A stretch of 64,000 nucleotides of DNA from Caryophanales bacterium UBA5026. GTDB lineage: Bacteria > Bacillota_I > Bacilli_A > RF39 > UBA660. The DNA is taken from positions 1 through 64,000 of the forward strand of contig DICM01000034.1 of assembly GCA_002416285.1 (NCBI GenBank). Direction: 5' to 3'. Numbering within the stretch: the stretch's first letter is position 1; every line of letters starts with the position of its first letter. A model generated the notes under the pieces. It was not told the origin of the DNA. It searched no databases and saw nothing but the letters and a program-made list of their open reading frames with translations. Below, piece by piece: positions 31,716-41,301 of the stretch. Position numbers and translations under genes: made by a program.

Positions 31716-32387
31716 CTAATAAGTTTCTAAAAGTCGTAACTTTTTGCGTTCTTGTAACGGTATTTGTCTAGATTCAATACATTTTTGAATCGTTTTTCGA
31801 TAAGTCCAAGCGTCTAGTAATTTAATATAGTTCATCGCCAACTCTGCATTTTTTACATATGCCATCGACATAAGCCATGCGATTGCCATTTTAACATAAT
31901 AGTGCTGATTATTAAGTATAACTAACCTTTTTAAGATATCTTCAAAATAATCTGTATTTAAATAATAGTTCAAATACATCACAATAGCAAACCGGACGAC
32001 AAAAGGATTATCATTTAATAATAACGTTTCTAAATAAGAATACCCATCATCAAGCCAATTTTTCCAACCTTTAAAAGAGCTCGACAACAAATCTGTCGTC
32101 TCCCAATTATCAAAACTGAGAAATGCCTTTTCTAATTGTTTACAAAAATCAAATCTAGTCAAATTCATCGAACTTAAACTAAATCCATAGATTAAAATTG
32201 ATTCACGTGAATTAAAAATAATATTTTTCCAAAAATCAGAATTCTCACTTAATAGTTTTTTAGTAATATTTTTTAGTGCTGGAACTCGAACACCAATAAT
32301 CGGATATTTTGTCTGTACAAGACGTTCTGTAAATGCTTTATATTTTTTATCTTGATATGGTAAGAGGATATCTGTTAAATCCATCAT
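31716..32387 (-). CDS. DNA alkylation repair protein, AlkD-like
   Basis: A 223-residue all-helical HEAT-like repeat protein of the AlkD family, which in known members removes alkylated purines without flipping the base. Family features: GVRVPALKNITKKLL, a central WETTDLL-type segment (DNWETTDLLSSSFKGW) and NPFVVRFAIVMYLNYYL with the W-M/A helix MAIAWLMSMAY. The start ATG overlaps the phosphohexomutase stop by four bases, so they are co-translated. Some AlkD-like proteins lack glycosylase activity, so activity is inferred. Confidence 0.8.
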   Translation of the reverse strand: MMDLTDILLPYQDKKYKAFTERLVQTKYPIIGVRVPALKNITKKLLSENSDFWKNIIFNSRESILIYGFSLSSMNLTRFDFCKQLEKAFLSFDNWETTDLLSSSFKGWKNWLDDGYSYLETLLLNDNPFVVRFAIVMYLNYYLNTDYFEDILKRLVILNNQHYYVKMAIAWLMSMAYVKNAELAMNYIKLLDAWTYRKTIQKCIESRQIPLQERKKLRLLETY

Positions 32388-33754
32388 AACAAACCATTTA
32401 AAATATCAGTAAATTCTGTTTGAAGTTCTTCTAATCGTTCTTTTGTAGTCGCTTCAAAACGCACAGTTAAATCAGGTCCAGTATTAGAAGCTCGTACTAA
32501 AGCCCAACTATCTTCAAAATTTACTCGGACACCATCGATATCAATGATAGAATATCCTTTATCAATTGCGTAATTTTTTATTCCGGTTACGATATCAAAT
32601 TTCTTCTCATCGGTTGTTCGAATTTTTATTTCTGGTGTTGATTCGTAGTGAGAGATATTCTCTAATAATGCACTCATGGGTTCTTCTATATTCGTCAAGA
32701 TTTCAAGCAGCCTAAGTCCTGCATAAATTCCATCGTCAAACCCAAGAAATCGATCACGAAAGAATACATGACCGGAGTATTCACCACCAAAATCAAAATC
32801 CCCTTCTTGCATCATCATATTTGTATAAGAATTACCCGTACGATACATAACTGGTTCAAGTCCCAATTCTTTTACACCATCGATTAAGGTCTTTGAACAC
32901 TTCACATCAAACAATGCTTTTTTATTATGCATATTTTTAACAATATTGCGATAAATCATAAGCATATATAAATCAGCAGATAAAATTGTTCCATTTTCAT
33001 CAACGACCCCTACTCGATCGGCATCGCCATCAATACCAAAACCAAAGTCTAATTTCATTTCTTTAACGGTATCACTTAATGTAACCATATTTTCTGGGAC
33101 AGCAGGATCAGAAGGATGATTTGGGAATGTTCCATCACTCTCACAGAAAAGTGGCACATAATCGACGTTTAAAGCCTTTAAAACGTCATTTATAATAATC
33201 GATCCAGTTCCATTCCCACAATCGACTGCAATCTTTCTTTTATATGGTCCAAGGTGAATTGATTTCTTCAAATATTCGACATATAAATTATAAATATTAA
33301 AATTAATAATTCGTCCACTACCCTCTTTAAAATCCCCTGCAAATGTATAGTCACGAAAATCATAAATTAATTTTCCGTAAGCATTTCCTATATCCGAAAA
33401 AGCGATTTTAAAACCGTTTTGATCCTTTGGATTATGACTGGCAGTAATCATAACACCAGTATTTTTTTTAAGATGTTTTCTTGCATAGTAATACATAGGA
33501 GTCGTAACAATTCCTAAATCTATAATGTTCATTCCACTATCTACAACCCCCTGAATAAAGCCTCTTGATAGTGTTGGAGAAGATAGCCGATTGTCATGTC
33601 CAACTAGAGTTTCGGTTTCTCCAAAACCTTGTATGTATGAACCAAAACTTTTACCCAAAGTGTAAGCAACATCTTCTGTTAAGTCTTGCCCATAGACACC
33701 TCTTAAATCATATTCACGAAATATATTTGAATTTATTTCTTTTGTTATTTGCAT
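32384..33754 (-). CDS. manB: Phosphomannomutase/phosphoglucomutase
   Basis: Interconverts hexose 1- and 6-phosphates for envelope sugar synthesis. A 456-residue alpha-D-phosphohexomutase with all four active-site motifs: phosphoserine loop TASHNPKDQNGFK, metal site DGDADRVGVVDENG, sugar loop GGEYSGH, and phosphate loop RASNTGPDLTVRFE. The start FREYDLRGVYG near the N-terminus and the phosphate loop favour the PMM/PGM (AlgC, ManB) type over GlmM. Gene order xerD, manB, alkD-like, all minus, with small gaps suggests one operon. Confidence 0.9.
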   Translation of the reverse strand: MQITKEINSNIFREYDLRGVYGQDLTEDVAYTLGKSFGSYIQGFGETETLVGHDNRLSSPTLSRGFIQGVVDSGMNIIDLGIVTTPMYYYARKHLKKNTGVMITASHNPKDQNGFKIAFSDIGNAYGKLIYDFRDYTFAGDFKEGSGRIINFNIYNLYVEYLKKSIHLGPYKRKIAVDCGNGTGSIIINDVLKALNVDYVPLFCESDGTFPNHPSDPAVPENMVTLSDTVKEMKLDFGFGIDGDADRVGVVDENGTILSADLYMLMIYRNIVKNMHNKKALFDVKCSKTLIDGVKELGLEPVMYRTGNSYTNMMMQEGDFDFGGEYSGHVFFRDRFLGFDDGIYAGLRLLEILTNIEEPMSALLENISHYESTPEIKIRTTDEKKFDIVTGIKNYAIDKGYSIIDIDGVRVNFEDSWALVRASNTGPDLTVRFEATTKERLEELQTEFTDILNGLL

Positions 33755-33768
33755 TTTACTCTTCCTCT

Positions 33769-34665
33769 CTATTCTCCATGTGGATGGTAAGTTTGATAAT
33801 TTTGCTCTAAAAAATGGTCTGATAAGTGAGTATAAATCTGTGTAGTTGAAATATCGGTATGTCCCAGTAATTCCTGAACACTTCTTAAATCAGCGCCATT
33901 TTCTACAAGATGGGTTGCAAATGAATGCCGTAAAGTGTGTGGTGACAATTCTTTTTTTATGCCTTGCTCTGTTGCAATCTGTCTCACTATTTTAAAAAAT
34001 GCTTGTCTTGTCATCGAACTTCCTCGACTACTCAAAAACAAATCATCATTAAGCTCTCTTTTCAAAAGTTGACTACGATAATCCACAAGATAGATTGATA
34101 GGGCTGCTAAAGCATAATCGCCAATTGGAATAATCCGTTCTTTATTTCCTTTACCGAATACTTTTACAGTCGCCATCTCTAAATTCACATCATGAACCTT
34201 TAAATGAATTAGCTCACTAATTCTAAGTCCAGAAGCATACATCAATTCAAGCATGGTTTTATTTCTAAAATCATATTTGGTTTTTAATGGAAAACTTAAT
34301 AATTTATCTACTTCCTCATGCGTAAGCACTTTAGGAAGTACCTTTTTTAGTTTTGGTTGAGCTATCCCATCAATTGGGTTTTCCTTTGTAATTTTTTCAA
34401 TCTTCAAATATTTATAAAATTGTCTTAGTACTGTTAATTTATGTGCAATACTTCGCTCATCATTTTTCATTAAATCCAAGTACTTAAGGTAGTTTCGAAT
34501 AACTGTTTTATCAATTTGTTCAAGTGTGTTCAAATTCAATTTATCTAAGAATTCAATAAATTGATCCAAATCGTTTTCATACGATTTTTTTGTATTCACA
34601 CTGTATTTGCGATCAATTAATAAATAATTTAAAAAGTCTTGTTCCAATTCTTTTATCATATTCAT
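33769..34665 (-). CDS. xerD: Tyrosine recombinase XerD
   Basis: Chromosome-dimer resolvase acting with XerC at dif. 298 residues: N-terminal SAM-like core-binding domain (1-105) and catalytic domain with R148, K172, H243, R246, H269 and nucleophile Y278 (SGLRISEL, HTLRHSFATHL, LGHTDISTTQIYTH). FtsK-responsive C-terminal tail is present. A second ATG six bases in may be the true start, at better distance from AGGGTAG. It lies 4.4 kb from the dif site at 29394, on whose XerD arm the prophage attachment depends. XerC itself is not in the window. Confidence 0.9.
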   Translation of the reverse strand: MNMIKELEQDFLNYLLIDRKYSVNTKKSYENDLDQFIEFLDKLNLNTLEQIDKTVIRNYLKYLDLMKNDERSIAHKLTVLRQFYKYLKIEKITKENPIDGIAQPKLKKVLPKVLTHEEVDKLLSFPLKTKYDFRNKTMLELMYASGLRISELIHLKVHDVNLEMATVKVFGKGNKERIIPIGDYALAALSIYLVDYRSQLLKRELNDDLFLSSRGSSMTRQAFFKIVRQIATEQGIKKELSPHTLRHSFATHLVENGADLRSVQELLGHTDISTTQIYTHLSDHFLEQNYQTYHPHGE

Positions 34666-34770
34666 CTACCCTATAATCATTATACAATAGAAATAGGTAT
34701 TTTTCACGTATAAAGCCAAAATTATCCGAAAAGTTGACAAAAAATGTGCTAAAATGGTGATGGTGATATT

Positions 34771-35982
34771 ATGAATGAACCTTTAGCAATCAAGTTAAGA
34801 CCAACTTGCTTAGATGAAATTATCGGTCAACAGCATCTCGTTGGAGAAAATCAAATTTTTAGAAACCTTGTGAACAATAAGCGACTTTTCTCTATGATTT
34901 TGTACGGAAAACCAGGTATCGGAAAAACAACGATTGCTCTAGCGATTGTTCAAGAATTAAAATTACGTTATCGAATGTTAAATGCGGTCATTCATAGTAA
35001 AAAAGATTTTGATATCGTTATCGAAGAAGCGAAGATGTATGGTAGTATGATTGTCATTATGGATGAGATTCATCGTTTAAATAAAGATAAACAGGATCTA
35101 TTACTTCCCTATTTAGAGAGTGGTTTAGTTACATTAATCGGAATGACAACATCTAATCCTTATCACAAAATTAATCCAGCAATTCGAAGTAGATGTCAAA
35201 TATTTGAATTAAAAGAGTTGACAGAGGATGATATTGTTCTAGCAATTCAAAAGGCTGTTGCTTCCTCACTTTTAGCGTCGATTTCGATCGATGAAGAAAG
35301 TATTCATTATATAGCTACTCTATCCGGTGGTGATTTACGGTTTGCATATAATCTTTTAGAGATGGCTTACTACTCTTCTAATGGAAAAATCGACTTAGAA
35401 TTATTGAAAAAAATTAATACAAAACCAGTATTTTTTCACGATAAAAATGATGATGGTCATTATGATGTTATCAGTGCTTTTCAAAAATCAATTCGTGGTA
35501 GTGATGCGAATGCTGCTTTGCATTATTTAGCAAGACTAATTGAGGCTGGAGATCTAGATATTATTTATCGACGTATGACCGTTATTGCTTATGAAGATAT
35601 CGGTCTTGCAAATCCATCGATGGGTCCTAAGGTAGATGCAGCTATCAATGCTTGTGAACGATTAGGTTTACCAGAAGCCAGAATCCCACTTGCAGATGTC
35701 GTTGTTGAATTAGCATTATCGCCTAAATCAAATAGTGCTCATTTGGCACTCGACATGGCGATTAATGACATTCATAAAGGGAACGTTGGGAACGTTCCAC
35801 CACATCTTAGAACTTCATCTCCAGATTATAAATACCCCCATAATTATCCTAATGCTTTTGTAAAACAACAATATCTTCCAGATAATCTCAAAGGAAAAAA
35901 ATATTATCAACCGAAAACAACTAGTAAATATGAACAATCATTAAAACAAGTGTATGATAAAATAGATGAATTACAAAAATAA
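34771..35982 (+). CDS. rarA: Replication-associated recombination protein RarA (MgsA)
   Basis: AAA+ ATPase that remodels stalled replication forks. 403 residues: PLAIKLRPTCLDEIIGQQHL start, Walker A GKPGIGKTT, Walker B IIVMDEIHRLN region (VIMDEIHR), sensor 1 GMTTSNP, arginine finger AIRSRC, and the C-terminal MgsA tetramer domain (RRMTVIAYEDIGLANP and VELALSPKSNSAHLALD). GGTGATATT precedes the ATG. Divergent from xerD. A strong terminator follows. Confidence 0.92.
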   Translation: MNEPLAIKLRPTCLDEIIGQQHLVGENQIFRNLVNNKRLFSMILYGKPGIGKTTIALAIVQELKLRYRMLNAVIHSKKDFDIVIEEAKMYGSMIVIMDEIHRLNKDKQDLLLPYLESGLVTLIGMTTSNPYHKINPAIRSRCQIFELKELTEDDIVLAIQKAVASSLLASISIDEESIHYIATLSGGDLRFAYNLLEMAYYSSNGKIDLELLKKINTKPVFFHDKNDDGHYDVISAFQKSIRGSDANAALHYLARLIEAGDLDIIYRRMTVIAYEDIGLANPSMGPKVDAAINACERLGLPEARIPLADVVVELALSPKSNSAHLALDMAINDIHKGNVGNVPPHLRTSSPDYKYPHNYPNAFVKQQYLPDNLKGKKYYQPKTTSKYEQSLKQVYDKIDELQK

Positions 35983-35991
35983 TTTCAAATC

Positions 35992-36018
35992 AAAGCGATG
36001 ATTATAATCATCGCTTTT
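35992..36018 (+). terminator. Intrinsic terminator after rarA
   Basis: An 11- to 12-base perfect stem AAAGCGATGATT / AATCATCGCTTT with a tight loop and a short T run. Confidence 0.85.
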
Positions 36019-36146
36019 GTAAGTCTCATATAAATTGAAATGTATTATAGTTTTTGTCAATTAATCATTATAATTACATAAAATTTGACAAATAGAAAGT
36101 TTTGATGTATTATAACAACATTTTCATGAAAAAAGGGGGAGTTTTG

Positions 36147-36350
36147 GTGAAATTAAACTATAATAAAATTATTTATCTAACATTACATTCTGTAGCAGTA
36201 GGACTATTAATTATTCTGTCATGCTTATTATTATTTACAAATTATGTAATGTATACATATTTATCATTCTTTACTACATATGCACTGGGAATCTTACTAA
36301 TTAAAAAGATTCATAAATATCCATTATGGATTCAAAAAGGAAACAATTAA
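36147..36350 (+). CDS. 67-residue two-span membrane protein
   Basis: Product MKLNYNKIIYLTLHSVAVGL and on, with two membrane spans (about 8-27 and 35-53) and a lysine-rich end. GTG start, chosen because GGGGGAG lies seven bases before; a longer ATG frame has no such site. A strong terminator overlaps its end. No homologue recognised. Confidence 0.55.
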   Translation: MKLNYNKIIYLTLHSVAVGLLIILSCLLLFTNYVMYTYLSFFTTYALGILLIKKIHKYPLWIQKGNN

Positions 36351-36363
36351 ATGTTTCCTTTTT
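36334..36363. terminator. Bidirectional terminator
   Basis: AAAAAGGAAACA, loop ATTAAA, TGTTTCCTTTTT between the small membrane gene and the prepilin peptidase. Confidence 0.85.
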
Positions 36364-37132
36364 ATATCGTATGAGTCAAAAATGAAAGTAAAGAATTAAA
36401 ATCAATTTTTAAGAAAAACAGAATCATCGCACCAACTGCCAAAAAAGGGCCGAATGGAATAATATGATCTTTTTTCTTATATAGAATAATTAAAGATATC
36501 GGTAATCCAATAAACGATGCAATGAATATAGCAATGATTGTCATCTCATATCCAAGAACTAACCCAAATAGAAACATTAACTTAATGTCTCCTCCCCCCA
36601 TCGATTCTTGCTTGAATAGAAAATCACCAAACTTTTTCAATAAAAACATAATAAGAAAAGCAGCAACACCATTCAACAGTGCGATTCCCAATTGATTCCA
36701 TCCACTTTTTAAGAATATTTCAATTGATAACATTACTACTGATACAATCAATATCTCATCTGGAATAATCATTGTTTGATAATCACTAATAATTATTATT
36801 AATAATGTAGAAACAAATGTTAGTGCAATTGCTAGATCAATTGAAAAACCAAAAATAAGATATGATAATGAGAATAACAAGCCTGTTGTAAGTTCAAAAA
36901 TTGGATAGAACAAAGAGATTCCTTGCTTACAGTTTTTGCACTTTCCTCCTAAGAATAAATAAGAGAATACAGGTATTAATTCACTTGCTCCAAGGCGATG
37001 TCCACAATTTGGACAATGGCTCGGCGGGGATACAATTGATTCCCCTTTTGGTAAACGATACCCTACTACATTGTAAAAAGAACCTAATACAATGCCAAAG
37101 AGAAATAAAACGACTGTGTAATAAATTTCCAT
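36362..37132 (-). CDS. Prepilin peptidase (PilD/ComC family)
   Basis: Membrane aspartyl protease that cleaves prepilin leaders and N-methylates the new N-terminus. 256 residues and about seven spans. The cytoplasmic methylase part has the zinc site CPNCGHRL...CKNCK; the catalytic aspartates are in SDYQTMIIPDE and GGGDIKLMFLFG. Its substrates are likely the three prepilin-type proteins encoded at 11.7-12.7 kb and 49.4-51.0 kb. The PilC-like gene is just upstream, 38 bases away, in the same direction. Confidence 0.92.
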   Translation of the reverse strand: MEIYYTVVLFLFGIVLGSFYNVVGYRLPKGESIVSPPSHCPNCGHRLGASELIPVFSYLFLGGKCKNCKQGISLFYPIFELTTGLLFSLSYLIFGFSIDLAIALTFVSTLLIIIISDYQTMIIPDEILIVSVVMLSIEIFLKSGWNQLGIALLNGVAAFLIMFLLKKFGDFLFKQESMGGGDIKLMFLFGLVLGYEMTIIAIFIASFIGLPISLIILYKKKDHIIPFGPFLAVGAMILFFLKIDFNSLLSFLTHTI

Positions 37133-37170
37133 TTAGCCACTCCTTAATAAGAAAAGGAATTCTCATTCCT

Positions 37171-39072
37171 TTAATAACTTTGAACTGTTTGATACATATT
37201 AAACATTGGAATAATAATAGCGAGAATAATAAATCCTACAATTACTGTTAAAAAAATGGTAATGAATGGTTCAATAACAGTTTTAATACGAGTAACAGAG
37301 TCTTTATGTAATCCCTGATAGTATGAGGATACTTTTCCCATCATCTCTGGAAGTTCTCCTGTTTTTTCACCAGTTACCAACATTTCATATGCCGGTATTG
37401 GAAACGCCCAATGATCTTTAAACGCTGCTGAGATTTTATCTCCACGAGCTAAATTCGTAATCGTATCTAAGATTAACATTTTATAAATTTCATTGTTGGT
37501 AATTTTATTTAGGATCTCCATACTTTCTGTAATGAAGACATTATGACTTAATAATGAACTAAATGTTTTTGTAAACATTGTTACTTCATTATAGATAATA
37601 GTTTGTCCAATAAATGGTAAATGCATGGCAAACCACTGGCAAATTGTTCTAAAGATTTTGACGTTTCTATATAGATAAACGAAAATTGCAAGGAAAATAA
37701 CTAATCCTACAAAAATCCATATAATATATGATTTTAAGAAAGCACTTATAGCGATTACTAATTTCGTAAATGCTGGAATCTTAGAAGCATCCATACTTTC
37801 ATAAATCTCAACAAATTGTGGTATAACGAACATTAAAATAAATGTGATAACGGCAACAGACATAATAAAGACGATGGAAGGATACATCATAGCTGTAATC
37901 ATCTGTTTTCTCGTTTGTTCACTTTCAGTATAATATTCTGCCATATCATCTAGAACTTCTGGTAGTTCTCCTGTCATTTCCGCGGTTTTAATCATATTGA
38001 TTAACAGCCTTGGAAAGGCAACATTCTGTTTTAATAAAGCATCACTGAAATTTTCTCCCATTGTAAGATCGTAAATAACGCTTTTGAATATTTTCTGATA
38101 AGATTTTTTCTTATATTGTCTAGATAGAATTCGAAGTGATTCTACAAGTGGGATACCAGCCTTGATATAAGTTGATAACTGAGTTAAAAAGAAAATTAAA
38201 TCTTTTGTTTTAAAGCGGGTGTGATTAACAGAATCTCCACCGTGTAAAAAACGAATCCACCAACTTGTTTTAATGCTATATACTTCAAATCCTTCACTTA
38301 GTAAGAAGGAGTGAACTTCAACTTTTGAGAATGCCTCAAAATATCCTGTTACAACGTTCCCTTCTGGATCTTTAGCAATATATTGATATAGTAACTTTGT
38401 ATCACTTTTCTCTGCATCTTCACTATTGAAATCGATCAGTAATGCTTCTTTCTGCATAGTTTCTTTATTACGACGATTTTTTGCAAATGAATTGTTTTTT
38501 AATTTATCAGCAATTCTTTTGGGAAAATCGGAAATTGAAAGCCATGTTTTATGCAGATTAGCTCCCATTCCATGCCCTTTAATTCTTACCTTTTTATCAG
38601 AGTAAATATCAATTGGCTTCTGTAACTCTTCAGCTCTTTTTATTTTAGCAAGTTCTTGTTTTCTTCTTCGTTCCTCAATTGCTGCTTTTTTAATATTTTC
38701 TCGTTCTTCTCGTTGAATTTTCTCCAATTCCTCAAAACTCAATTTTCTCGCTTTTGTAGAAACAGGTTCAATTGTCTCTGCAAAGAAAATGTCATCTTTA
38801 CGGAACCTTGATATTCGTTGTGTTTTCTTTTGTGCAAATGCTTTGTTTGACCGTACTGCAGGAATTAACAAATAAATAAGAAATAAGAATCCCTTATAAA
38901 TATATTTTAATAATTTCCAAATTCCTTCTGATAGCGAAATAATTGTAAATGTAATTCCTAAAAATACATACTTCACAAATAAAAAAGGAATGATCAATAT
39001 TGTTTTCACAATCCTATACACCCAAATACATGGTATTAAATATATTGGTTTGTGCATACAAACACCATCCAA
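37171..39072 (-). CDS. Type IV pilus assembly inner-membrane protein (PilC/GspF/ComGB family) with N-terminal extension
   Basis: Platform protein of the pilus motor. The C-terminal 400 residues hold two GspF domains, seen in FFLTQLSTYIKAGIPLVESL, IKTAEMTGELPEVLDDMAEYYTESE and the second copy LVTGEKTGELPEMMGKVSSYYQ. Total length is 633, because about 230 extra residues precede this: an N-terminal membrane stretch (about 10-70) and a charged helical linker (EELEKIQREERENIKKAAIEERRRKQE). That extension is unusual for PilC. The start could be five codons later. Paired with prepilin peptidase. Confidence 0.85.
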   Translation of the reverse strand: MDGVCMHKPIYLIPCIWVYRIVKTILIIPFLFVKYVFLGITFTIISLSEGIWKLLKYIYKGFLFLIYLLIPAVRSNKAFAQKKTQRISRFRKDDIFFAETIEPVSTKARKLSFEELEKIQREERENIKKAAIEERRRKQELAKIKRAEELQKPIDIYSDKKVRIKGHGMGANLHKTWLSISDFPKRIADKLKNNSFAKNRRNKETMQKEALLIDFNSEDAEKSDTKLLYQYIAKDPEGNVVTGYFEAFSKVEVHSFLLSEGFEVYSIKTSWWIRFLHGGDSVNHTRFKTKDLIFFLTQLSTYIKAGIPLVESLRILSRQYKKKSYQKIFKSVIYDLTMGENFSDALLKQNVAFPRLLINMIKTAEMTGELPEVLDDMAEYYTESEQTRKQMITAMMYPSIVFIMSVAVITFILMFVIPQFVEIYESMDASKIPAFTKLVIAISAFLKSYIIWIFVGLVIFLAIFVYLYRNVKIFRTICQWFAMHLPFIGQTIIYNEVTMFTKTFSSLLSHNVFITESMEILNKITNNEIYKMLILDTITNLARGDKISAAFKDHWAFPIPAYEMLVTGEKTGELPEMMGKVSSYYQGLHKDSVTRIKTVIEPFITIFLTVIVGFIILAIIIPMFNMYQTVQSY

Positions 39073-39176
39073 TCTCTCTCTATTCTTTTACATTACTATA
39101 AGTATAACACATTCTATCATATTTTGTAAAACATTTTTTGCTCGATTCATATAATATTCTAGAAAGGAGTATAGGT

Positions 39177-39548
39177 ATGAATTATTATAACCCTTATTTC
39201 TCAATCTATCCAACCATGTCTGCTCCTACTAGTACAGGAATTTTAGGAAGTGCTCTAAGAGGTGGACTCCGTGGTGGTATTAATTTTAGTAGTATTCTCT
39301 CTGGTACACAAAAAGTATTAGGTATTGCTAATCAAGCAATTCCTCTTGTAAAACAAGCTGCACCAGTTATGAAAAATGCGAAAACGATGTTTCATTTAAT
39401 GAACGAGTTTAAAAAAGTAGATACCCCTAAAGTACCTGTCACAGATACTAGAAATGAAACCGATTCTTTAAATAACGGACCTACAGATACTACTGAGGTT
39501 TCAGATGCAGTTGTTGCTTCTAAAGAAGGACCAACATTTTTCTTATAA
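39177..39548 (+). CDS. YqfQ/VrrA-like protein
   Basis: A 123-residue protein starting MNYYNPYFSIYPTMSAPTST, with a glycine-rich stretch (GILGSALRGGLRGGINFSSIL), a helical core (TQKVLGIANQAIPLVKQAAPVMKNAKTMFHLM) and a polar, threonine-rich tail. The TQKVLG...P...K core and the location beside trmK, rpoD and dnaG match YqfQ of Bacillus, a spore-associated protein family. Starting ATG chosen for AAAGGAGTAT upstream. Divergent from trmK with overlapping terminators. Confidence 0.6.
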   Translation: MNYYNPYFSIYPTMSAPTSTGILGSALRGGLRGGINFSSILSGTQKVLGIANQAIPLVKQAAPVMKNAKTMFHLMNEFKKVDTPKVPVTDTRNETDSLNNGPTDTTEVSDAVVASKEGPTFFL

Positions 39549-39561
39549 AAAAAAGAAGATT

Positions 39562-40215
39562 TTAAATCATCTTTTCTAGTTTCCGAATTTGCTTTTTTAA
39601 GATATGGGTTTGGATGTAGTTCTTTTTAGGAATATGTGATAATATATTCCTTTTTTGCTTTATTAAAAATTGAAAATAATCTCTACTAATTTCACTATTT
39701 GAGCAAAGGTAAGGGCCAAATTCATACTCCCACCATCGATATCTTTTTCTCCCCTTTTTCCATTTTATAATTACGTAATAAATATTTCGATCAAGAATTA
39801 CCGTTTCTTCCAAAATTTGATATCCCAATTTTGTTATAAAACGTCTCAATTCTGATAATTCATTATTGCTCTGTACAATAATTGTATCGCAAAGAGTTCG
39901 TTTTGAATGACTTAAAATATGCTTCATTGTAGAAGTTCCCATACCAGAGATAATTAGTGTTGTTCCTTTTTTTACATCAATTTGTTCTAGTCCATCACTT
40001 AAAACAGTTGTAATTTGTGCTTTCAAATTATATTTTTCTATATTTTGTTTAGCATTCATTAATGCGTTTTCATTGATATCACTTGCGGTACAACTATTTC
40101 CGTTATAAAGTGTTAGATAAATATCTAAAAACGCATGATCACACCCGATATCAACAACGGGTACACCTTTATCTACAAGTTTAGCAATCTCTCTAAGTCT
40201 ACGTCTAATCTGCAT
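39562..40215 (-). CDS. trmK: tRNA (adenine(22)-N1)-methyltransferase TrmK
   Basis: Methylates N1 of A22 in tRNA. 217 residues: class I SAM-binding domain with motif I VVDIGCDHAFLDIYL, acidic loop TASDINENAL, and LIISGMGTSTMKHIL, followed by the C-terminal coiled helices of the family (KNILSHIPKKNYIQTHILKKQIRKLEKM). The start ATG overlaps the rpoD stop by one base, so it is translationally coupled to it, as in Bacillus (yqfN). Confidence 0.9.
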   Translation of the reverse strand: MQIRRRLREIAKLVDKGVPVVDIGCDHAFLDIYLTLYNGNSCTASDINENALMNAKQNIEKYNLKAQITTVLSDGLEQIDVKKGTTLIISGMGTSTMKHILSHSKRTLCDTIIVQSNNELSELRRFITKLGYQILEETVILDRNIYYVIIKWKKGRKRYRWWEYEFGPYLCSNSEISRDYFQFLIKQKRNILSHIPKKNYIQTHILKKQIRKLEKMI

Positions 40216-41291
40216 TAATCACCTAGATAATCTTTTAGTTTTCTTGAGCGAGATGGATGACGTAATTTTCGAAGAGCTTTCGCTTCGATTTGACGGATAC
40301 GTTCACGTGTTACACCAAACAATTGTCCAACTTCTTCTAATGTTCTAGATTTTCCATCTTCAAGTCCAAAACGTAAACGAATAACCTTCTCTTCACGTTC
40401 TGTCAATGTTTTTAACACTTCAGAAATTTCATCTTTTAACATTTCATTTGTGGCGAATTCTTCTGGACTGACATTTCTCTCATCTTTGATAAAATCTCCT
40501 AGATGAGAATCATCCTCCTCACCAATTGGTGTTTCAAGTGATACTGGTTCTTGACTAATTTTATAAATGTCACGAATTTTATCTACTGATATATTCATTT
40601 TTTTTGCTAATTCTTCTTCTGAAGGTTCACGGTTTAATTCCAATGTCAATTGACGTTGAATACGAGCTAGTTTATTAATGGTCTCAACCATGTGAACTGG
40701 GACACGAATCGTTCTCGCTTGATCGGCGATAGCTCTGGTAATTGCTTGACGAATCCACCATGTAGCATAGGTTGAAAATTTATATCCTTTACTAACATCA
40801 AATTTTTCAACAGCCTTCATAAGACCGATGTTTCCTTCTTGAATTAGATCAAGAAATAACATTCCTCTCCCCACATATCTTTTTGCAATACTGACAACTA
40901 GACGAAGATTGGCTTCCGCTAAACGAGCTTTCGCGTCTTGATCTCCTTCTAAAATAAGATCTGCAAGCGCTAATTCCTCATCCATAGTAAGTAATTTTAT
41001 TTGTCCAATTTCCTTTAAATACATACGAACTGGGTCATTGATGGTAAGGTCCTTCGTAAGGATTGCATCATCTAATAAAAGCTTGTCCCCGCTTTGATCA
41101 TCTTCATCCTCTGCTGATACAATAGCGATGCTATTTTCATTAAACAAGTTATATAACTCATCTAATGAATCCGCATCTAGTTCTAAACCTTTTAGCGCAT
41201 TTGCTAATTCTTCATAGGTAATAAATCCTTTTTCTTTTCCATTTTTTACTAGTTCCTTTTTTCTGTCTTCAAATGTTTTTATTTCGTTCAT
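40215..41291 (-). CDS. rpoD: RNA polymerase housekeeping sigma factor SigA (RpoD)
   Basis: Principal sigma factor, 358 residues. Region 1.1 is short and acidic; region 1.2 has [16 protein letters not shown] [17 protein letters not shown]; region 2.3-2.4 [33 protein letters not shown]; region 3; region 4.2 [34 protein letters not shown] with the C-terminal [14 protein letters not shown] precedes the ATG. It lies ten bases after dnaG and one base overlaps trmK, the usual macromolecular synthesis operon without rpsU. Confidence 0.97.
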   Translation of the reverse strand: MNEIKTFEDRKKELVKNGKEKGFITYEELANALKGLELDADSLDELYNLFNENSIAIVSAEDEDDQSGDKLLLDDAILTKDLTINDPVRMYLKEIGQIKLLTMDEELALADLILEGDQDAKARLAEANLRLVVSIAKRYVGRGMLFLDLIQEGNIGLMKAVEKFDVSKGYKFSTYATWWIRQAITRAIADQARTIRVPVHMVETINKLARIQRQLTLELNREPSEEELAKKMNISVDKIRDIYKISQEPVSLETPIGEEDDSHLGDFIKDERNVSPEEFATNEMLKDEISEVLKTLTEREEKVIRLRFGLEDGKSRTLEEVGQLFGVTRERIRQIEAKALRKLRHPSRSRKLKDYLGD

Positions 41292-41301
41292 ATTTTTCTC
41301 C